Origin: Asterochloris sp. CNOR1
Lineage: Eukaryota > Chlorophyta > Trebouxiophyceae > Trebouxiales > Trebouxiaceae
Assembly (NCBI GenBank): GCA_963969365.1
Contig: OZ017758.1
Location: 310,001 to 374,000, forward strand
Length of the DNA stretch: 64,000 bases
Direction: 5' to 3'
Shown here: positions 44,101 to 55,431 of the stretch, piece after piece
Layout: each line of letters starts with the position of its first letter
How positions within the stretch are numbered: the first letter of the stretch is position 1
The notes under the pieces: generated by a model
Told to the model about the DNA's origin: nothing
What the model saw: the letters and a program-made list of their open reading frames with translations, nothing else
The model's database searches: none
Made by a program: the position numbers and the translations under genes

Positions 44101-46992
44101 AGCATTGGCCAATGCGCAGACATGATATGTGCTGGCCAAGCTTCACACATTGCGCACATATGCTGCAGCGACACAAGGGACTGTTCCGTGATGCCAACAA
44201 TACAGCAACCCCTCCAGCAGTTCCAGCAGCAAGGAACATTCTGCCATTCGAGGTTTGACTTATTCCTCACTTGTCATTCCAGCTTGTCACTGAGCACCAC
44301 CAGCAGCTTAGAGCTGCACAGGCAGCGGATGTCTTTCCACTGGAAATAGACCACCACGCCCTCAAGCCTTACCTGTGGGCGCGATGCCTCAGATGCAGCA
44401 TGCTGCTGCTTCTGCCGCTGCTGAGACAACTGAGACAGGGAGCGGGAATGGCGCATGTGGCCGCCACCAGAGGGAGGGCTGCGCTCCCGGCGGTGCTCCC
44501 CATTGGCCGAGCCTGCACGCCTGAATATCCACCCCCTGCAGCCAGGTGCTCCAGTATTGAGCACCTTTCCCTGCAGGCTTACGCTCTGTCGCGCATGCTC
44601 CTTGTTGACCAACTCACGACCTGCGGTCAGGCGCTCTGAGAGTGCAGGCAACCAATTGATCAACGATTTGTACTGCAGGCAGACTGAGGCTGCGACAGGC
44701 AGTGATTAACGAAGGGCAGCCTGGCTTGTCTGAGAATCTGTCTCCTGTAAGAGGTGCTGTGTCAGCCTCAAGCGCACATCCCTGCAGGCAGCTGCTGGGC
44801 TCATGTTCCAACTGGGCACAGGGGACAGGGCATACAGGAATGGTGCGCTGACGGCTCACGAGTGCAGGCCTGGAGGCTCTTTCCTGACGTCCTGCTGAAG
44901 GTGACATGCATTGAAAGGGCAGGCTCTCTGGCGAAAAAAGGCAGTGGAGCTCATGCCTGGCTGACGAAAATTAGCAAGCTCTCAATTTGGGGCAGTGATG
45001 CTTCTCACCTGGCTGCCTGCTGAGGGTGCGGGGGCATCTGGAAGTAGTGCGGGAACATGCTAACCCCCTGCATACTGGCTGCTGCAGCAACCTGGTGGGC
45101 CGCTGCCTGCGGGCTAAGCACGTACATGTGGTGGCTGTCGTTGCTGCTGGGGGAGGAGTCGCTGCCAGTCCTGTTGGGGCTGCCTGCACAGCAAGTGCCA
45201 GCTCTTGTTGCATGTGGGTTTGCTCGTCCACAACCAGCAGCATGCTGACCCCGGCCACGGCGGCGAGATGACCAGATGGCAGCCAGCGGTGGACCCTGGC
45301 AGGCCTGCAGAGCTCATGTGGTGAAAGCAGCAGCATGGCGCGTAGATGTTGCACATTTCAGCACAACAACCTGCTCACTGACAGGCAGGGGGGCCTGCTG
45401 GGCCTCTCTGAGATTAACATTCCTGGTTGCACACGACCTACAGCACTTGGTCAGGCACTTGCATGGCACATGCACGAGCAAAGCAGCCAAGGTCTGGGGC
45501 CAGGCGGCACTGTGCGAACCACCACACTGCATGAAGTCAGGTGCGGGCAGGCAAAGTGCTGTGGCGCAGTCTTCAGAGGTTGAGCTGGGCTGCCGCCACC
45601 ATGTCTGACATGATGCAGCGCAACGTCACTTTAAAGGCCTGGTTCACGCACACGGGCATGCGGCTCAGGGGCATGCAGTGCTGCTTCTGACCTGGGAGGT
45701 GCTCGCCAAAGGGCCCTGCCACAGGGAAGGCAGTGGGTGACACCGGCATGGCCCAGTACCAGGGAGAGTAGCCTAGAGGGTACCCTGGAGAGCTGGTGTC
45801 TGAAGAGTGGTACATGGAAACCCCGGAGCTGGAGCTGGGGTCCTGCATGCTGGCATCTGAGGCGAGACCCATCCCCTGATGCTGCTGCACACCATGCAGG
45901 AAGGGCCTGGTTGACAATGCTTGTGCTCGTGATGCAGGTGGCAAGTGTGCGCCACACAGGCAGGCGCAATGCAGGTGACCGTCAAGTACTGATGGCCGGG
46001 GCTCGAAGCAGCAAAATGGCTGGGGGCCCAGCTCCAACTTCAGGGCTGAGGCACCAGGGCTCAAGCAGCAGCGCAGCGCAGCAGGCCACAGGCTGAATGC
46101 TTTGCGCTCAGTGCTGCAAGGCTTGATGTGGGCAGAGTCACAGCAAATGTGGGGCACAAGTGGACCTGCAGTGGGGTTGAGATGCAACTGGGCCTCTTGT
46201 GCCAGCAGCCAGCACCGTAGCGGCAGCAAGTTGCAGCTTGTGCAGACTGTGCGTGTGTTGGAGCACAGCTCATCTTTTATGAGCAGCTGGCATAGAAGCC
46301 ATCAGGGGCCAGCAGGAACGCGCGGAGGGGGGGTGCCCAAGAGGAGGGGAGGGACGTGCTGTTGGGGCTTACCGGACTCCAGCCCTGGCCAGCAAAGTAC
46401 TTGGAGTCACCAAAGATGTGGGCATACTGGGACTGCCAGTACTGGAGCGCAGCATTGGCGTGGCTGGGGCTAGGCGTACAGATGCCCTGACTTGGGGAGA
46501 AAGGCACTGCACGAGCACAGGCACCAGGGGGTGAGTCAGCAGGCAGCAGAAAGTGTGGAAGGGGAACGAGACTGGCTGACTTCCGGGTGTTGATACATGC
46601 TAGAGGAAGCTCCCGAAGCCTGGCCCGGCCTCTTGAGCAGCACTGACCTGAGTCCAGAGTCCTATACACATTGCTGCGGGCCGTGTTGAGCTTAGGCAGG
46701 CTGGGCTCCAGCTGTGTCTGCAGGCAACACAGGAAGATTGCCATGATCAGCACAATGCCAGAGAGCTCAGCAGAGATCATGCGACGTAGCAATGCAGACT
46801 TACATGCCTCTTTTGAGGGGTGCTGAGCTGCAGGCCGCATACCTGAGAGGGCACGAACGGTGCTGCATCTATCCTGAGACTGGAGCCCCTCCTGTCCATG
46901 AAAGGGGCCGAAGAGGTTTCGGGCTCGTCGAGCTGCCCGTGCAGCTCACTGGTCTCAACCTCCTTTTGGAGGTGACCGAGAGCCGGCTCCAT
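41185..46992 (-). CDS. Disordered protein with N-terminal PAM2 motif
   Basis: Minus-strand exons with matching phases: 46843-46992, 46648-46717, 46373-46506, 45692-45884, 45009-45183, 44373-44520, 43231-43862, 42636-42769, one from 42253, one near 41.5-41.8 kb, and 41185-41307. The 3' end is uncertain. The start MEPALGHLQKEV is followed by SLRIDAAPFVPSQ, which fits the PAM2 consensus (L-x3-A-x2-F-x-P) that binds the MLLE domain of poly(A)-binding protein. The remainder is Ser/Pro/Gln/Ala-rich with Tyr/Trp/Phe patches (GYSPWYWAMPVSPTAFPV, MFPHYFQMPPHPQ) and an Arg/Ser/Gln tract (RHSRSLSQLSQQRQKQQ). Two helical C-terminal segments follow (DEFCELAEVMESYGL, IAESLCKQVQQVLSWLKD). An RNA-granule or mRNA-regulation role is inferred from PAM2 only. 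Confidence 0.65.
42230..42390 (-). repeat. Duplicated acceptor/exon start in the PAM2 gene
   Basis: The sequence ggacacgcctgccactcctgcagg occurs at about 42237-42260 (the true 3' splice site of the exon starting at 42253) and at about 42363-42386 in the intron, about 126 bp apart. Confidence 0.7.
43588..43713 (-). repeat. 63-bp coding tandem duplication in the PAM2 protein
   Basis: Two 63-bp units (register 43591 and 43654) encode two 21-residue copies of DSPQA-x-AELDAAGPKEGHG-x-A. There are only three substitutions and the frame is kept. Confidence 0.8.
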
Positions 46993-48198
46993 GCATTTAC
47001 ATGCCAGTTGTGTGCAGCAGTTGACCTATCCTTTGCCCTTCGAAGAATTCTGGCACATGAATATTCAAAGGGGCATTCCACAAGCCAGCATCCCAGTGGC
47101 CTGAATCTGCAGGACCTTTACAAGCCTGGTCCTATGTACAGGCCTGCCATATACCCGGCTAATCCCAGCAGAATTCCCCCTCATATGCTTGACTCTCACA
47201 AGAAACTTGCAGATGAGCAGCAGCACCTGAATCCGCCAGCTGCAGCATCTGCCAGCACTCACCAGATCTGGGCCAGCGCCAGAAACGCAGGGCTGCAAAT
47301 GCAGCGCTTGAAGTCTCACAACCTGATTCTGACTGCCAAATCTGCCCAGGGTGAAAAGATTATGAAAGCTGCGCTTCATGCCCATGGTACGCGAAATTGG
47401 GCGTCAAGTGGCCCCGTGGCAGCCACGGTGCCAGCCTTGTGGTCTTTGAACACAGTCTCACAGCCGTAGCTCAGCACAAGCAGCATCAAAAACAGAGCAT
47501 ACCCAGCTTGGCCCAATCTGGTCACACTGTCTGCGCATCAAGTCCAAGGCATTCCATGCAGATGCAATGGCTGTTTTCAGAGACTTCCTTCCTGAGAACA
47601 CGTCAGGTGGCCTCACACCATAAAGCCATGTAATGAAAGCAGTCTGCAGGTCACAGTCTGGCCAGGATGGATGAATATCTGGCTTTCAGCGCGGCTGGAC
47701 TCAAACCTACATGTTGCTTCCTCGGTCATGTTGACTGTGAGAGGCCTCTTCAAGCAAACTTCCTGCAGTGTATCCAGCGGGGTGATGTAGTGTTTCTGGC
47801 CTTGTAAGCTTGTGCCTGGTCAACAATTCTTTGACCATTCCAGGGGACAACCCGGATTCGCATATGCTCCCTCCCGGGGGGCGCTGTATATCGCATCGCA
47901 CCGTTGAGACCACCGGCTTCATCTGAACTTTCCGATGAAGACCGACAAAATCTGCTAGGCAGGTGCGTCGCGGAAAACCTGCATATTGGCTGTGCAAATG
48001 GCGTCCCGACATCTGCAAATGCGAGCATCGATACACTTCCACCGGCTTAGAGACAGCCTGTACAATGTACTGCTGCTCATGCACACTGCCATATACTGGC
48101 AGCTCTGCTGAAGGCTGCCAACATGTCTTGCTGTGGATCTGCTGCAGGCATCAGAGCTCACAGCCTGACGCAAGGCAATACACAAGCAGCAGGACGCA
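46993..48198. promoter_or_regulatory. Divergent promoter region (PAM2 gene / bZIP 3)
   Basis: 1.2 kb between two divergent starts. A plus-strand open frame ends at 47469, but its first part is antisense to PAM2 exon 1 and the rest has no motif, so I do not call it. No tRNA or repeat seen. Confidence 0.45.
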
Positions 48199-51100
48199 AT
48201 GATGGCATCCTTCCCGTCGCTGCCTAGCATACACATGTTGCCAGGCGCAAGCTGCAACCTTGACCTGTTCAGCAACAATGGCTCCCCTGATCAGGTATGT
48301 GCATGCGGCCTGGCAGCCCTGATTGCTGCCCAGCCTGTGTTACAGACTGGCCCACAGCCAGGGCCCTGCGTCAACTTTGGAAGCAGCCATAGTCGGAGGC
48401 CCATCATTATCTGAGGCTCAGATTGTGGTAACTGGCTGCAGATCGGCGAGAATCTGAAGGGCTCCACACGGAGCGCGCCCACATCTGAGCTAGGGTACAA
48501 CAGGGCTGCCCTGCAAACCCGCGCCTCTGTCCTGTCTGATCAATCCCACAGCGGCGTGGCAGCAGCCCCTGCCCCTGCTGAGCTCCGCGGGGCACATGAC
48601 GCCCTGGCTGCTCGGCCTGGAACAGGCCACGCTGCCTTCAAGCTCCACAGCCCTCTGAACAGGGGCATGGATGAGGATGGGCAGGCAGGGCAGGGTGACT
48701 CGGACTCCCCCAGCGCTGGCTCGGAGGAGCCTGACAGACGGCGCCCCCGGGGGAGGGGCATGGCTGGGGAGGCGCAGGTGGGCTTGAGGATGTCAAGTGG
48801 GACCTGCTGGGGCCACCACTGTGCGGTGCAGGCCACCCACCCGCACATGCCAGGCAGTGCCAGTGCCTGGGCCGGAACAGCAGATGTGCCACGAAGTACA
48901 AGCTGGTCGGCTGAGAATGAGCGAGCTGCTAGCCCTGAGTGCAGGCTGTCGCACCTGACAGCCCAAGTTGGCGGCAAGCTCTGCTGGCTTTGCCTGTCAG
49001 CTCACAGAGTCCACCCATGTGTGCTGGGTTGATCTGGTCCCTTTTCCAATGGCTATTTATGTGTTTGAGCTGCATCAGCAGGCCAGCTGTCAGTGTGTCT
49101 TGGCCAACCCCCACCGGCATGCTGCAGGCAGGCCCTTTGCACATGGATGACCACTTTAGCCCTCCTCTGGGGCCCCCTCCCTGACTGGCATGCTGCAGCT
49201 GCACAAGGGCCATACCAGCTGGGATGCTGTAAGTTTGACAACCCGCGGTGGCATGCTGCAGGCTGGCGCATGCTGTGAGAAGCTAAGGCATTGCATTTTC
49301 ACGACAGGCTGGCAGGCTGGCAGCGACTGCCAGCAGAGCCCCAGTTGTGCATCTCTTGACTGCTGCAGGCTGGCAGGGGGTGCAAGAAGCTGGGCCGGCC
49401 CATCACCTGGGACGGCGACCCCGAGGACCCCAACCTGCCGGAGTCAGACCGCAAGAAGATCCGGCGGCGGGTGAAGAACAGGGAGAGCGCCCGCAGGGTG
49501 CAGCAGAGGCGCAAGGCAGCTGCTGAGGACCTGCAGCACCAGGTGGGGCTGAGCTGTTTCAGAGGCTCTTGCAGGACACGGGGGGCCGCCGAGCGGCTGG
49601 CCAGCAGCAGGGCAGCTGCTTAGGGCCTGTATTCAGCAAGCAATGTGTGTTCTGGTCTGCACCAAGGGTGACGATGTGGGCGCAGGTCAGCTAGCAGCAG
49701 GATCTAGCAGCAGCGCGAGGCAGCTGCTGAGAGGTCCCTGTAGTACCATAAGGGGCTGGCCCGCTGCATGGCTGAGGTGCAGTGCTGAGAGGGCTTGCTG
49801 TCTACAATGGGTGCTTGAGGCTGGCAGCCTAGTTCGGCAGTGGTATTGCGCAGCTGCCCTTCACCTGCAGCACTAGGGGCAGGAGTGAGCGGAGGCTGCT
49901 GTAGACTGCCTGCAGCGCCAGGTTGGGGGCTGGACACGGCCACTGCTAACTGACGGCAGCACCACTGCCAAGCTGCCCCATGAGGGAAGCAATGAGTAAT
50001 GAGCATGGACATGCACAGGGGACAGCCCCGCAGCAGAGGAAGCGGCAGCTTCAGACCAGGGTGACAGCGGGCAGCATTCTTCTCACGTGCATTGTGAGTC
50101 CAAGGCCGGGCAACCAACAGCAACATGTCTGATTGCCCAGGCCTGGCGCGCCGTGCTGCGTTCTTGGTGTCTGCTTGTCTGTGTGCGGCCGAGGGAACTT
50201 GCTGACGCATTTGCCTGTCTCACCATGGCTGAGGGACACTCAGACGTGATTGTCCATCTGGCGGCCTGCAGCTGAAGGAGAACTGCCTGATGCACGGCCC
50301 TGCGTATCTCCCTGCAGCTCTGGGACCATCAGCAAAGCACCTCTGTCTTCACCACCACCCAGACCTTGGAGAGTTGTCCCAGCTAATCTGGGTTTAATTG
50401 GTATCAACCAACAAGTGATAGAGGATTTTTTGATCATGAAAGCTCGAATGGATTGGTGATGGTGCATGTGCCTGACTGCAGCTGAAGGAAACCCGGGTTG
50501 TGAACGACAACCTGGTGGCCCAGCTGGAGCGCTTGAAGCAGGAGAAGGCTGCCCTGGTGCAGCAGGTCAGCCAGCTGCGCCACTCCTGCCAGGAGCGGGC
50601 AGCCCAGAACACGGGGCTGTGCATGCAGGTGGGCAGCCGAGGGTCGCCCTCCTGGAAGCCAATGGCACCTGGCATCCTTGTCATACCTTGCAAACAGTGA
50701 TACTTGATGAGTTCTGAGGCTGTGCACGCTGCCATGCAAGCAACAGCATCAGGTCTGCAGTCTACAAGCGTCTGGCCGGGGTCCATCGTTTATGGGCTGC
50801 AGGTGCAGAGCCTGCGCAGCGCCACACATGCCCCTGCCAGCTACAGCCCAAGAGCAGTCGACCCAGCAGCGCTCTCCCTCAGCAGCTTCCCCCTCAGCTC
50901 CGCCGGTCCCTTCCCCGCTGCCAGACAGCAGACGCAGCACCCGCTGCCTAGCCAGGAGTGGGACATGAGCAGCAAACCCTTGGCTGAGTCTGCCTCCGGC
51001 AGGCTTGCGCCGCCTGCTGACCCTGTGGGCATGCAGCTGCCCAACGTGAGGATTGTGCTCAAGGGGTCAGCTGGTCCACTTGCATTCCATGCAGTGGACA

Positions 51101-51397
51101 GCCCAACAGGCCCCAGCCAACAGGTGGACCAGGACCTGGCATGGGACAGGTAAGCCATCTCAATGCTGCCTAGATCTGCCTTGCATCAAGGTTGAGCACA
51201 GGCAATCCCCCCCTGCCTCTCGCACTAGCCCCTGCTTGCTACGCCACTCAACATGTCCCGTGCGTGCCAAGCAGGCTGCATTTGTGCAAAACCCTCCCAG
51301 ACCTCCAGATGCTGTCTCTTTATTGTCATGCAGGCCACGCCCTACTATCACCTCAGGCACCATGACCTCCAGCAGACCTTCAACAGAGGACTGCTGA
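48199..51397 (+). CDS. bZIP transcription factor 3 with non-canonical basic region
   Basis: Six exons: 48199-48294, 48442-48777, 49369-49542, 50482-50628, 50803-51149 and 51334-51397 (TGA), phases exact, 387 residues. The N-terminus is MMASFPSLPSIHMLPG. Exon 2 is Ser/Asp-rich disordered sequence. Exon 3 holds GCKKLGRPITWDGDPEDPN and the basic region KKIRRRVKNRESARRVQQRR. Exon 4 holds the zipper (LKETRVVNDNLVAQLERL, KQEKAALVQQVSQLRHS). The position eight residues after the conserved Asn, normally Arg or Lys, is Gln (NRESARRVQ), with Arg two residues later. This may alter DNA contact or reflect a shifted register. The intron between basic region and zipper lies as in bZIP 1. Introns contain exon-edge copies. 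Confidence 0.85.
49080..49370 (+). repeat. Copies of the exon 3 acceptor in bZIP 3 intron 2
   Basis: The acceptor tgctgcag|gctggcagg (49369) has upstream relatives: ggcatgctgcaggcaggcc near 49117, ggcatgctgcagctgc near 49189, ggcatgctgcaggctggcgc near 49251 and gacaggctggcaggctggc near 49303. Confidence 0.55.
49560..49745 (+). repeat. Copies of the 3' end of exon 3 in bZIP 3 intron 3
   Basis: The exon text cagaggcgcaaggcagctgctgagg (49504-49529) is echoed by cagcagggcagctgcttaggg at 49601-49624 and by cagcgcgaggcagctgctgagagg at 49712-49736. A copy of the exon 4 start (ctgcagctgaaggagaac) sits near 50268, ahead of the real one at 50482. Confidence 0.6.
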
Positions 51398-52441
51398 GGG
51401 CCTGCCCTTTCACACAGCATGGCTGTTGTGCGCCAGCCTCTTACATCGGCTTGTTTCCATTTGCTCTGCTGCGATCCAACCACCCAGCTGCAACAGATAA
51501 TCGGATCAATGAGGTGCAGCTGGGAGGCTGCATAAGCCACCAAACAAACATGAATGCAATACACTGCCACGACACTGGCACTGGACTTGTCAACCTCCCT
51601 CCCTCGCCAGCACCCCACGAAGGCTGGCACCCGGCGCTGTGAAGCATTTTCAAACCATTTACATTTTGTTGGCTGCATGTAGCCCTGTTATTGTTAATGC
51701 ATGCATGCCTCCTTGCAGCTGCTGCAGCTGCAACATCAGGCACAAGGTGCGCAGTTTGAGATACCCGGCACAAGAAGCAGCTCCTGATTTTCTCTTTCAG
51801 GGACATGGACATCATGAAAGCACATGATGTTTGCAGCCACGCCAGTAGGTCATAGGCCGCCAGAATCAAGCACAGCTTTTGTAACAATCTGGGTTGCCTC
51901 TCCATACCTGCAGTACAGATCTACTCATCAGCACTCTGGGGCAGCTGGCACAGTTACCTACGGCAGCACTCATGCATACCTGTCGCTGCACCTGGACAGG
52001 CAGGTCTGTTCGCTGGATGACAGGCTGCTGCTGGGCTTCGTTACACATGCTTGGAAGCACTTATCCCGCACAGTCTGCACAGCACCAATTTGGACAGCGT
52101 GAAAAAAGACAATTCAAGAAGCAGAAGGCCTGCCTGCTGAGATGGCAGCCTTCACCGTCATAAATTCCTGAATTGCTGCCAGCTGAAGCTCCCCTGCACC
52201 ATACAGGAAACACTCAGCGTCTTTGCACCTGTGGCAAGCAATTCATGCAGTCAGAACAATCACTCAGTGTGGCCGACAGGTGTAGAGGTGCTCACCCTGG
52301 AGCTGACCCATGATCTGAGACTCCGAGGGCTTGTCTGATGAGGGGCCCGAAGGCGCTGCCCCAGAAAACTCCATGAGAACACCCTTTCTTCACCTTGCAA
52401 GCTTCTAGGTCAGCTCACTTTGCGTTCTTGCCACACAGACC
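51398..52441. other. Intergenic between bZIP 3 and next plus-strand gene
   Basis: AT-richer, with several short open frames but none with splice-compatible coding signals. It should contain the bZIP 3 3' UTR. Confidence 0.45.
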
Positions 52442-53273
52442 ATGGATGGTCCATCTGCAGTAGAGTTCTTGCAATCAGCCCTGCAGTCCGCTGAGCTGTA
52501 TTCTGGAGCCCTTCGGGATTGCATTGCAAAGTGTGCAGCAGGGGCATCCAGTTCAGAAGTGCAGTCAGTCCTTCATGAGGAGGGAAGCCAGGCAATTGAG
52601 TTCCTGCAGGCCCAGATGCAGGGCTGGCAGGGCCTGCTGGTGTGTTTCACGCATCCCTGCCATGTTGTAACTGGTGTCTGGGAACATCTGCTGAGTCTTT
52701 GCAATTTTTGCAGGGTCACGACATGCCAGCAGCGCCCATGGAGGCAGGCGCTGAGCACGCCACTCCCCTGACGGCAAAGGAGCGCGCCGCCAGGTGCCTG
52801 TTCTCTCAGCCAGTGCGGCCACTCCCTGCCTGCATGATTTGCACCCGCCCCTGCCACTCGCAAGGCATACTGCAGCCGGCCAGTCGGTAAAGCCCTGCTG
52901 CAGGATGGGCAAGCCGGCCTTAGGTGGGGGCTTGGTGCTCCCCAAGCTCACTCCGCAGCACCTGCAGTCCCTGTCTAGCACCAACTCCCCTGCCGGGCGC
53001 GAGCTGCGCGGTGATGGGGCATCTCAGGCTGCTGCCACACAAGTCGCCACTCCAGAGCCAGCCTGGCTGGTAAGCCTGTGTGGCCGGCTGTCCCTGTCTG
53101 GCTCACTGCCGCCAATCATGCTGCTTTCCAGCATCTCGTGTGCTGGACTGAGCACCCCAAGGTGGTTGCAGACTGACTTGAAGCGCAGGAAAGCAAGGGC
53201 CGCTTCCGCTTCAGCCGGTTCTGGGGCCATGGACGCTCTCAGAGGCCCTGCAGGCGATGGCCGACCACCTTGA
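52442..53273 (+). CDS. Unrecognised protein, multi-exon
   Basis: Exons 52442-52639, 52714-52793 and 52904-53069 join in phase (0, 2, 0). The start is MDGPSAVEFLQSALQSAEL. The first exon is predicted helical, with two similar FLQ-x2-helix stretches (AVEFLQSALQSAELYSG; AIEFLQAQMQGWQ). Exon 3 is basic then Ser/Thr-rich (MGKPALGGGLVLPKLTPQHL). A further exon probably begins with HLVCWTEHPK after gctttccag near 53131; the end is undefined and 53273 is the last stop in one candidate frame. I recognise no family. Confidence 0.45.
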
Positions 53274-55431
53274 TACCCTGGAAGTCAGTGCAAACTACAA
53301 GGCCTATTGCCTTTCAGCCTCCCTCCCCTCCTATTATGAAAGCTTTTTATCCTGTGGCAATGCAGGTCAATGGTCCCTTTGCAAGGCATGAAACTAAATC
53401 TTGGCAATTCTGAGGTAAAAGAAGAGGGGAGAACCATGTCTGGGGTCCACACTGACCGGGCATGGGACTAGCAAGTCAATTTAGTTCAGCATGGATTACC
53501 AGGGCAGTGCTGCATGCATGCATGACAAGTAAGCTGAGGGATGTCAGCAAAGAGGTCTGCCCGAGTCTGTCCTGGGTGCGGGAACAGGTGGCTACGGGTG
53601 TTGCGCAGGTCACTAAGCTGGGACCAGTGCAGCAACAGCTCTAAACATCTGCAGTGCATGGCATGCATGGTCTTACAAGCTGATGCAGCATAATTGGCCA
53701 GGGCAAGGCGATGCTGTGCTGCAATCATGCATATCTCAGTACCAGGTAGCTCTCTAGGCAGGTGAGCGCCCTCTTGCCGTGTATGAAAACCCAGCAGGAG
53801 GTGCGGCGCAGCTCAACAGTCCACCACCTCAATCTTCCTCAGATTCGAATGTGAGGCGCATATTCCCGCTCAAACCCTTCAACGCATCAAACGCGTGCTG
53901 GCAGCACATTGCAGGCTGTCAAGCAGCAGTCCAATTAGCAATGTGCTGCCCTGCTGCACCCGTCTGTCTTGTGTCAGCAGCTCAGGGGTTCCTTCCACAG
54001 TAGCTCTGTGCGCTTACCCAGCTTGCCCTGCTCTCTGTGCAGGGCTAGTGACCAGGATGAGTGCCTACGCCAGCCAAATATACTGCTACACTGCATAGCT
54101 GTGCCATGTTTGTGGTATGCTCAGCTGTTGGCTTCTGGATTAGGAGTGCCGCTGCTTCTGAGATGCATCCTGTGAAGGCTCTGCCGCCGCTTCTGGTGCC
54201 GTCATTGCTACTTGCAGCCGATAGCATGCTGCAGCTGCTGTATATTTCTGCTGCCAACCCTCTTAATGACTGCACGCACTGGTGGCTGCTGTTGTGCTGG
54301 TGGAGGCTCTGTCTGGGTCAGCTGGAAGATGACATGGACTGGCAGGTGGTCTTGGCAGTCCTCACATGCTCTGCTGGCTGTGTCAGCACCTCCATCTCCT
54401 GAGTGCAGTCAGCAGGCCACACAGAGGCCATGTGATGCTCTGTGAGGGTGCGCCCCACCTCCAACAAGTGTGACTTACCAGGCAAGCAGCTCGTTGTCCA
54501 CCTTTTCCTGCTACACAAAACCACCTTGTGGGCGCATGGGTTTGGCGTGCCTGTCCAATCGGCTGAAGCCGGCCAGGTGCCTGCACATGAGAGGGCCCAT
54601 GTGCACTGAGTCTTGCAAGGGCGGCTCCCATGCTAGTGTGTGCATTTGTGTTCCGCAGTCCCAGAAGTGGGGCTGCCCGCCAGCAGGCACCTGCTGGCAT
54701 TGTCTTCCGTGTTTCGAGCTGCAAACCCCTTAGCTTTGTTTAGTAAGGTTATCTAGATGTTACTCATCATCAAGCAGACCAAGTAAGTGGCTGTGCTGCG
54801 TGCTCTGGAGGGTCAAGTCTTGTTATGACAGACTGATTCATCTTTGAAAATTAATACACGTTCTTGGAGGACCGATTTGGTTCTGTCCTGGAGCAGACCG
54901 GGCTCTAAGATCTAAGTAAGCAAGCTTGCTAGTACTGCTGGCAGCCCGTACTGCAGCTGGTGCACTTTGTGAAAGAGGCGTTGCCAGTCTGCTGTAATAC
55001 CCTTCAGGCTGTCACTCTGCCACATGACATCAGGCAACAAGATGGCTGCTGTGCAGGCTAGATTGTGGCACGCTGCCTTGGTCTTGTACAGCTCAGCAGG
55101 ACGACTATTAGGCTTTGGCAGAGCCCCTCTGGCGAGGAGGCTCAGGCATGGCTCAAGCCTCAGGAATCAAGCTGGCACAAGGCAGCCTCTGAAAGGGGCT
55201 GCTTCCTGCAAGGCTGTCCCTGCTGAGCGCCAGCACTGCCTCTTCCCCTGGCCTCCAGCGCATGCAGTCCGGCTCAACAGGCAGGTCACAGCATCCTCAC
55301 GGCCATCTCCTTGTCTTTGGCAAGGGCCACATGAAACATGCTTTGATCAGCTGGCTTGCGTGGCCAGAAGTAGGATCGGCTTCCCTGCTGCAGGGCAAGG
55401 TACCTCTGGCAACAATGTTGCTCTGCCACAG
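53274..55431. other. Region without a supported gene
   Basis: About 2.1 kb. Scattered short open frames on both strands (for example 54061-54402 plus, Leu/Trp-rich) lack motifs. A plus-strand open frame from 55024 runs in phase into the first kinase-gene exon, so an additional 5' exon of that gene could lie here. Confidence 0.4.

Noticed and set aside
46792-47469. 225-codon plus-strand open frame
   Set aside because: Its first part is antisense to PAM2 exon 1 and the rest lies in a divergent promoter region without motifs.
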